Source: an uncultured Clostridia bacterium
GTDB lineage: Bacteria > Bacillota > Clostridia > Christensenellales > UBA1242
DNA: 8,307 nucleotides
NCBI GenBank assembly: GCA_934749845.1
Contig: CAKVHQ010000027.1
Span: 1-8,307, forward strand
Reading direction: 5' to 3'
The position numbers and the translations under genes were made by a program. Below, one piece after another: positions 4,567-8,307 of this stretch. The notes beneath the pieces were generated by a model that made no database searches, was not told where the DNA came from, and was given only the letters and a program-made list of their open reading frames with translations. Numbering within the stretch: position 1 is the first letter of the stretch; the number at the start of each line of letters is the position of its first letter.

Positions 4567-4842
4567 CTATCCTTGTTTGGGCTGTCCAAAGACACGGATA
4601 TAGTTTTCAGTGAAAATCCCGGCGGGGTGTTCATCCATGAAAGTTTTCGCATCAGACTTTGAAAGGACTTTTACAGTAGTCGTGTCCGCAGCATCATTTT
4701 CTACTACGAAAAATCTACCATTCTGGCTTTGATATAGAGTTGCGCTGCGAAAAAAATCTTCATGCCTACACAGAGGAGTTGACTTGTCAACAGCGTAGGA
4801 ATAGCCGCCAATAAAAAACACATTCTTCTTGCTGTCCGCCAT
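4567..4842 (-). CDS. Conserved-looking protein of unknown function (91 aa)
   Basis: ATG 4842 follows AAAGGA by about 7 bases. The product opens with KKNVFFIGGYSYAVD (residues 5-19), continues with RHEDFFRSATLYQSQNGRFF and a VENDAADTTTVKVLSKSDAK segment. That reads as alternating beta strands ending in a short helix, with no signal peptide or membrane segment. It lies between the DUF6291-like gene and the sigma gene on the same strand. Its position directly before a sigma factor would suit a regulator of that factor, but nothing in the sequence shows this. No family recognised. Confidence 0.75.
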   Translation of the reverse strand: MADSKKNVFFIGGYSYAVDKSTPLCRHEDFFRSATLYQSQNGRFFVVENDAADTTTVKVLSKSDAKTFMDEHPAGIFTENYIRVFGQPKQG

Positions 4843-4867
4843 TGTCGTTTCCTTTCTGATATGAAAC

Positions 4868-4890
4868 AGTTGTATAACTTTTGTACAACT
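4868..4890. promoter_or_regulatory. Inverted repeat upstream of the 91-aa gene
   Basis: AGTTGTA (4868-4874) and TACAACT (4884-4890) are perfect inverted copies 9 bp apart, 26 bp before the ATG at 4842. On the minus strand TTGTAC, an 18-bp spacer and TCATAT could form a weak promoter over it. This is a candidate operator for an internal promoter that would separate the sigma genes from the early operon. Confidence 0.45.
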
Positions 4891-4928
4891 CCTGCATAAC
4901 GGGTTTTATTGCACACGTTACAGAGCCG

Positions 4929-4984
4929 AGTTTCTTTCTTCTGTCATCTATCTTCTTTCTTTTCTCCTCTTTCTTCTTTCTTCC
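4929..4984. other. Homopyrimidine/homopurine tract
   Basis: Apart from a short break around 4943-4950 the plus strand is almost entirely C and T, built of TTCTTTC-like units; the minus strand is correspondingly A/G. It lies in the 190-bp gap between the DUF6291-like gene and the 91-aa gene. It could be a decayed Lys/Arg/Glu-rich coding tail, or an unusual DNA structure such as a triplex-prone tract. Confidence 0.5.
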
Positions 4985-5033
4985 GCCCCAGTCGGTTTGA
5001 AATAAAACCCAGTGGTTTTTTCCTTTTTTAATT

Positions 5034-5435
5034 CTAAACGATAGAACGCGTTTGTTTTCTAAAATTCTGCTTTAGAACCTCTGTTCCGGCGTCTTGGGTG
5101 GTTTCAGAAAACCCAGTGGGTTTCTGTGTATAACCGACTGGGTTTTGAAAAGAACCCACTTGGTTTTCTTTGGGTGGTCTGCCGCCTTTTTCGCCATTAG
5201 TGCGATTTCTTTCTACCCGCGCTTGATAGCTTTTCGTACACTCGTCAAGCTCTTGACGCATATTATTGAAAGTGGCATTTTCCCATGGGCCAAGATTTTG
5301 AGGTTCTTCCCCTGTGTCATAGTAATTCAAAAGGGCTTTTAAGGTTTTTCCGGCTTGTTCATCGGTCATTGCATCAAAGTTGTTCTTATTCCGCATCCAG
5401 AACTTGAACCAAGGGGCTTTCTTTTCGTCTGTCAT
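5034..5435 (-). CDS. DUF6291-like phage/plasmid replication-associated protein, possibly shortened
   Basis: A 133-aa protein. Residues 1-85 match the style of DUF6291 proteins found in phage and conjugative-element replication modules: APWFKFWMRNKNNFDAMTDE, GKTLKALLNYYDTGEEP, then a helix with NMRQELDECTKSY and an RNRTNGEKGGRPPKEN linker. The linker continues in a repetitive tail with QNPVGYT and QKPTGFS units. After the stop the same repeat type goes on in another frame (KTTGFYFKPTG), so the tail may once have been longer. ATG 5435 is three bases past the stop of xis2, with a G-rich site (GGGGGT) upstream. No helicase-loader or initiator domain follows, so a replication role is not demonstrated. 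Confidence 0.7.
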   Translation of the reverse strand: MTDEKKAPWFKFWMRNKNNFDAMTDEQAGKTLKALLNYYDTGEEPQNLGPWENATFNNMRQELDECTKSYQARVERNRTNGEKGGRPPKENQVGSFQNPVGYTQKPTGFSETTQDAGTEVLKQNFRKQTRSIV

Positions 5436-5438
5436 AGC

Positions 5439-5675
5439 TTACCCCCACTGCTGCCGGATTCCGTGGGCGGTCTGGCCGGGCTCCGCCGGGACCGGGTCGC
5501 CCTGCTCAAAGTACCGGGCTAGGCTGTCCAGATTCACAAGCCACATATGCCCGGCGTTCACATATCTGATTTTGCCCTCTTTGCACAGTCGGCGGATGTA
5601 GACCGGGGATAGGCCGTAAATTTCGGCAGCTTTTTTGACTGTTCCCATGTTGGGATAACGGATAGTGTCGCCCAT
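5439..5675 (-). CDS. Excisionase-like small DNA-binding protein, copy 2
   Basis: A 78-aa protein with the same Xis/MerR-like winged helix as the gene at 725-958: TVKKAAEIYGLSPVYIRRLC (12-31) and MWLVNLDSLARYF (44-56). A 52-bp stretch of the two genes is identical at DNA level (5492-5543 and 775-826). ATG 5675 has AAAGGAGAG about 8 bases upstream and lies 3 bp after the stop of the Cro-like gene. It is the second gene of the repressor-controlled operon, the position expected of an excision factor made when the switch turns on. It differs from copy 1 mainly at residues 25, 33 and 43-44, in or near the DNA-contacting helix and wing, so site preference may differ. Confidence 0.85.
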   Translation of the reverse strand: MGDTIRYPNMGTVKKAAEIYGLSPVYIRRLCKEGKIRYVNAGHMWLVNLDSLARYFEQGDPVPAEPGQTAHGIRQQWG

Positions 5676-5678
5676 GCG

Positions 5679-5885
5679 TCAGCTCTCCTTTCTATCTTCT
5701 AGCAGACTTTCTACTGTCATGCCCAAGGCAGCAGCAACGCGGCGAACAGAATTTGCATTGCAACTTTTTCCGCCTCGCAAAGCCGTCACGGTAGAACGAG
5801 AAACAGCGGCCTTTTTGGATAGACTTGCAACGCTCATATCCAGCCGGGCCATTTCAGCAATCAGTTTTACACGGTCAATGCGCAT
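5679..5885 (-). CDS. Cro-like small XRE-family repressor
   Basis: A 68-aa protein that is almost wholly a five-helix XRE domain: LIAEMARLDMSVASLSKKAA (8-27), recognition region VSRSTVTALRGGK (28-40), then SVRRVAAALGMTVESLLED. I chose ATG 5885, giving MRIDRVK as N-terminus; AAGGAG lies 11 bases upstream. A TTG at 5894 is only 2 bases from that site. The gene heads the minus-strand operon behind a strong promoter (5931-5959) and diverges from the larger XRE gene at 6031-6516, as cro does from cI. It probably represses its own or the opposing promoter. Confidence 0.88.
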   Translation of the reverse strand: MRIDRVKLIAEMARLDMSVASLSKKAAVSRSTVTALRGGKSCNANSVRRVAAALGMTVESLLEDRKES

Positions 5886-5930
5886 AGATTTCAACGCTCC
5901 TTTGATGTGAAGTAAAAACTTTATGCTTTG

Positions 5931-5959
5931 ATTTTATATCAAGTTTTTCCTTTTGTCAA
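5931..5959 (-). promoter_or_regulatory. Main promoter of the minus-strand operon
   Basis: On the minus strand TTGACA (5954-5959) is followed after exactly 17 bp by TAAAAT (5931-5936), a full -35 match and a 5-of-6 -10. It leads into the Cro-like gene. A palindrome overlaps the -10, as expected for repression. Confidence 0.8.
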
Positions 5960-5998
5960 TGGCCGACAACAGGTTTTTACTTTACTTTTTGATTGACT

Positions 5999-6007
5999 TG
6001 TGATACT
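5999..6007 (+). promoter_or_regulatory. Possible extended -10 for the CI-like gene
   Basis: TGTGATACT is an extended -10 (TG-N-GATACT), 23 bp before the ATG at 6031. No good -35 stands at 17 bp; TTTACT at 5981-5986 is 15 bp away. This fits a weak or activated maintenance promoter. Confidence 0.35.
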
Positions 6008-6030
6008 CTGAAATAAAAGGAGTGGCAGCA

Positions 6031-6516
6031 ATGAAAATCGGCGAATCACTAAAAAAAGCGCGTATAAATGCAGGGATAACGCAAGCCGAACTCGCACGGC
6101 GGTTAGATGTGACGCCTCAAACCGTGAGCCAATACGAGCGGGGGCTTATCAATCCCAAAATTGAGACCCTAAGAAAGTTTGCGGATGCACTAGGAGTGAC
6201 CGTTGACACACTATGCGGGGAAAATTTGCGTTTGGGTATGTATGTCCTTAATGCGTTAAATGACCAGTCATTTACTCCTGATATGATGGAGACAGCGCAA
6301 AACATGGCACAAAGTGTATCTCGCCTTGTGAAAACATATACAGAAAGCGATGAAGAACAGCTTATTTTGTCCTATGTTCGCCAATTGCCGAATGCAGACA
6401 AGGATAAAGTTCTGTCTTATTGTCAATGGTTAGTCTCCTCCGCACAGCAGGCCGCAGAGAATGCACAGGATGCCGCCGGGGATGCTCCCAAAGATACAGA
6501 CCACAAGAACAGCTAA
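6031..6516 (+). CDS. CI-like XRE-family repressor
   Basis: A 161-aa protein. Residues 2-60 are a clear XRE helix-turn-helix: ESLKKARINAGITQAELARR, then VTPQTVSQYERG and a TLRKFADALGVTVDTLC helix. The remaining 100 residues are mostly helical with an acidic Ala/Asp-rich tail; there is no LexA-type peptidase (Ser/Lys dyad) domain, so induction would not be by RecA-assisted self-cleavage. ATG 6031 follows AAGGAG by 8 bases; a GTG three codons earlier overlaps that site. The gene diverges from the Cro-like gene and precedes the integrase by 65 bp on the same strand, so it probably holds the excision operon off and co-transcribes the integrase. Confidence 0.88.
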   Translation: MKIGESLKKARINAGITQAELARRLDVTPQTVSQYERGLINPKIETLRKFADALGVTVDTLCGENLRLGMYVLNALNDQSFTPDMMETAQNMAQSVSRLVKTYTESDEEQLILSYVRQLPNADKDKVLSYCQWLVSSAQQAAENAQDAAGDAPKDTDHKNS

Positions 6517-6581
6517 AGCCGCCCGGCGGGGCTTCTCTGCCGCTGTCAGCGTGGGCGCAGTCCCACAGAAAGTGTAACCAC

Positions 6582-8009
6582 ATGGCAAAGATAACAAAGC
6601 GGGTAAAGAAAGACGGCTCCTGCTCCTACTGCATCCGGGTTTCTAACGGCTACGACCGGGCAGGCCGTCAAGTGCTGGTAAACCGCACCTATACGCCCCC
6701 GCCGGGAATGACCGGAAAAAAGCTGGAAAGAGAGCTGAAACGGCAGGCGGACGCATTCGAGCAGGAAGTGCGCAACGGCATTTCTCTTGAAGCGTCTATG
6801 AAAATGGATGATCTGATAGAGCGGTGGTTCACCGAGTACGCAGAAAAGAAGCTCAAGGCCAAGACGGTTTACAACTATCGGCGGCTTGTGCCGCGTATCT
6901 CCGCCGGGCTGGGACAACTCAAGGTCTGCCAAGTCAAGCCCTCGCACCTTATGGCCTTTTACTCGAACCTAGAGGAACAGGGTGTGCGGGAAGATAGCAC
7001 CTATACCGCAACGCCTGCCCTGCTGGAACTGCTGCCGCACGGCAAGCGGGGCGAGATTGCAAAGGCGGCAGGTATTGGGGAAGATACCATGCGGAACGTA
7101 CACAGGGGCGCAAACGTGAGCCAGAGCACGGCGGAAAAGGTTTCCCGGGTCGCTGGGCTTCCTCTCTCCAAAGCGTTCACAGAGCACGTCAGAGAGGGCG
7201 GCAGGCTCAACGGGAACACAGTACAGCACTATCACCGTATGTTGTCCAGCGTATTCACAAAGGCGGTGCAGTGGGGGCTTGTGCCGGAAAATCCCTGCAA
7301 GCGGGCAGAAGCACCCAAGGCCGAAGAAATAGACGTGCAGGCTCTTGAAGAATTGGACGTTGCCAAGCTGCTGAACGCCTTGCAGGATGCCCCCACACAA
7401 TTCAGTGTCATTACACAGCTTGCCTTGTTCACGGGCGCACGGCGGGGCGAGATTTGCGGCCTGCGCTGGTCTGACGTGGATTTGGACGCGGGTACAATCT
7501 CCATTGAACGCACCTTGCAATACATCCCGGGCAAAGGCACGGTGTTCACCTCGCCCAAAACAAAACGCTCCCGGCGGTGCATCAAGATGGGAGCAGACTG
7601 TGTACAGCTCTTGCAGGAATACCGCAAGCACCAAAAGGCGGAACGGTTCAAAATCGGTTCCGAGTGGGTGCGCAAAGTGGAAATAGAGGGTAAGACGGTG
7701 GAAAACGACCTGCTGTTTACCAAATGGAACGGCGCACCCATCGACCCCAAGACGGTTACAACGTGGTTCCCGGGCTTTCTGGCAGCGCATGACCTGCCGC
7801 CGGTACACTTCCACAGCCTGCGGCATACCAACGCCAGCTTGTTGATAGCCGCCCACGTTCCCGTTACGGCGGTTTCTGGCCGTCTGGGCCACGCCAAGAC
7901 AAGCACCACCACCGACATTTACGCCGGGTTCATCCGTTCGGCGGATGCAGCGGCGGCGGACGCGCTAACGGATGTGTTCACCCGGATTCGTGAAGAGAAC
8001 CACGCATGA
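6582..8009 (+). CDS. int: Tyrosine-family site-specific integrase with an internal HTH-like insert
   Basis: A 475-aa recombinase that joins the element to the tRNA-Lys gene and, with an excisionase, releases it. Residues 1-60 are the arm-binding domain, about 74-235 the core-binding domain, and 250-475 the catalytic domain. The catalytic residues are visible: Arg287 (TGARRGE), Lys326 (SPKTK), His411 and Arg414 (HSLRHT), His437 (GRLGHA) and Tyr447 (DIYAGF). Residues about 138-207 interrupt the core-binding domain between AFYSNLEEQGV and LNGNTVQHYHRM with a segment that reads like an XRE-type helix-turn-helix (RGEIAKAAGIGEDTMRNVHR, then SQSTAEKVSRVAGLPLSKAF). Typical ICE integrases of this type are near 400 aa. 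ATG 6582 has only a weak GAAAGTG upstream, so translation may be low. It probably shares a transcript with the CI-like gene. Confidence 0.95.
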   Translation: MAKITKRVKKDGSCSYCIRVSNGYDRAGRQVLVNRTYTPPPGMTGKKLERELKRQADAFEQEVRNGISLEASMKMDDLIERWFTEYAEKKLKAKTVYNYRRLVPRISAGLGQLKVCQVKPSHLMAFYSNLEEQGVREDSTYTATPALLELLPHGKRGEIAKAAGIGEDTMRNVHRGANVSQSTAEKVSRVAGLPLSKAFTEHVREGGRLNGNTVQHYHRMLSSVFTKAVQWGLVPENPCKRAEAPKAEEIDVQALEELDVAKLLNALQDAPTQFSVITQLALFTGARRGEICGLRWSDVDLDAGTISIERTLQYIPGKGTVFTSPKTKRSRRCIKMGADCVQLLQEYRKHQKAERFKIGSEWVRKVEIEGKTVENDLLFTKWNGAPIDPKTVTTWFPGFLAAHDLPPVHFHSLRHTNASLLIAAHVPVTAVSGRLGHAKTSTTTDIYAGFIRSADAAAADALTDVFTRIREENHA

Positions 8010-8025
8010 CCGGGAAACAAAAATA

Positions 8026-8069
8026 CAGCCCACAGGGGGCGGGGATGATTCCGCCGGGCCTGTGGGCTG
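8026..8069 (+). terminator. Strong terminator after the integrase
   Basis: CAGCCCACAGG (8026-8036) pairs with CCTGTGGGCTG (8059-8069), and GGCGG (8038-8042) with CCGCC (8051-8055). The tail is T/C-rich rather than a pure T run. It lies 17 bp past the integrase stop and would keep transcription from crossing the attR arm. Confidence 0.75.
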
Positions 8070-8105
8070 CTTCTCTCTCTGTTCATTGTGGGGTGTCCTC
8101 TGGAA

Positions 8106-8126
8106 AGTGCCTTATTTGTGCCTTGT
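8106..8126 (+). promoter_or_regulatory. Integrase arm-type repeats, right end
   Basis: Two GTGCCTT motifs with GCCTT cores at 8109 and 8120, 11 bp apart and in the same orientation as the left cluster. Bases 8109-8124 repeat 156-171 exactly. They stand about 110 bp inside the right crossover core. Confidence 0.68.
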
Positions 8127-8233
8127 TCACAAAAAAAAAGCCGGGCATGAAGATGCACGACAAAGCATAAAAGCAACGATGATTCTACATAAAAACGAAC
8201 GACGAAAAACAGCCAAATCGTAGAGCGGCCATT
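8127..8233. other. Right-end A-rich spacer before attR
   Basis: No gene is seen. A run of nine A bases (8131-8139) and further A tracts could help DNA bending at the attachment site. GTAGAGC at 8220-8226 resembles the tRNA D-arm sequence at 11-18, one base out of register with the repeat that follows. Confidence 0.4.
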
Positions 8234-8280
8234 CTTTTAATCAGAGGGCCAGGGATTCGAGTTCCCTCGAGCGCACCAAA
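8234..8280 (+). repeat. attR: second copy of the tRNA-Lys 3' segment
   Basis: Identical to 25-71: anticodon loop, T-arm, acceptor 3' strand and CCA (8276-8278). It lacks the 5' half of a tRNA and so is not functional; it is the displaced original 3' end of the host gene. Confidence 0.93.
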
Positions 8281-8307
8281 ATCCCACGAAGAATCGTAAG
8301 ATTCCTC
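8281..8307 (+). terminator. Start of the displaced host tRNA terminator (cut by window end)
   Basis: GAATC (8291-8295), GTAA and GATTC (8300-8304) form a hairpin, preceded by CCCACGA at 8283-8289. If the sequence continues with TCGTGGG and a T run it is the original tRNA-Lys terminator. Only the apex is visible here. Confidence 0.45.

Larger units (their letters stand above)
5886..6030. promoter_or_regulatory. Divergent switch region between the two repressors
   Basis: A 145-bp gap. AAGTAAAAAC (5910-5919) and GTTTTTACTT (5973-5982) are inverted copies flanking the minus-strand promoter, and TTGAT-TTTAT-ATCAA (5928-5942) is a palindrome overlapping its -10. These are candidate operators for the two XRE proteins. 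The minus-strand promoter is strong; the plus-strand one is less clear. Confidence 0.6.

Noticed and set aside
4929..4984. CRISPR-like or iteron-like repeat array in the pyrimidine tract
   Set aside because: Units are low-complexity TTCTTTC variants without uniform spacers or fixed length; no CRISPR array is present in the window.
6969..7892. Long antisense frame of 307 codons inside the integrase gene
   Set aside because: Shadow of a GC-rich conserved gene; the sense strand encodes an intact catalytic integrase.
8220..8240. Second, more extensive tRNA remnant at attR (GTAGAGC before the repeat)
   Set aside because: The 7-base match is out of register by one base and too short to claim; it may be chance.

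Overview
The window holds one complete small integrative element of about 8.2 kb, inserted in a bacterial tRNA-Lys gene. The 3' part of the tRNA gene, from the anticodon loop through CCA, occurs twice as a perfect 47-bp direct repeat (25-71 and 8234-8280). These are attL and attR, and the repeat spacing gives a unit of 8209 bp. The intact tRNA lies on the left, with its first 7 bases just outside the window. The gene families, AGGAG-type ribosome binding sites, TTGACA/TATAAT promoters and CCA-encoded tRNA point to a Gram-positive host. Family resemblance suggests a gut clostridium of the Oscillospiraceae/Faecalibacterium type; this is an inference, not a match I could run.

Left end (1-970): tRNA-Lys, a hairpin terminator brought in by the element, helically spaced GTGCCTT repeats that look like integrase arm sites, and a non-coding region rich in inverted repeats. 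At 639-671 that region contains what looks like an origin of transfer of the pMV158/MOBV type (hairpin followed by TAGTGTG/TTA). No relaxase gene is present, so the element would have to be mobilised by a relaxase supplied in trans. A small excisionase-like gene (xis1) follows, on the minus strand with its own promoter.

Region 970-2370: a regulatory stretch with two TTTCCG-N3-CGGAAA palindromes. Next is a probable unannotated small RNA of about 125 nt (consensus promoter, three hairpins, terminator). Then comes a toxin-antitoxin pair (ribbon-helix-helix antitoxin, PBECR-type nuclease toxin). A palindrome-rich control region separates the pair from a plus-strand unit at 2336-3208: structured leader with micro-ORFs, an ArdC-like protein and a small acidic protein.

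Region 3225-6030 (minus strand): a phage-like early operon read from a strong promoter at 5931-5959. Its order is Cro-like repressor, second excisionase-like gene (xis2, a close paralogue of xis1), DUF6291-like protein, 91-aa protein, sigma-70-family factor, and a small protein translationally coupled to the sigma gene. A CI-like repressor (6031-6516) diverges from it, followed by the tyrosine integrase (6582-8009). The integrase carries an apparent helix-turn-helix insert in its core-binding domain. A strong terminator and two further arm-type repeats precede attR.

Taken together, the layout suggests a relaxase-less integrative mobilizable element. A two-repressor switch controls excision functions and a private sigma factor, the TA module and small RNA may aid maintenance, and the oriT would let the element use another element's MOBV relaxase. 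The anti-restriction-like and TA genes would enter the recipient first.
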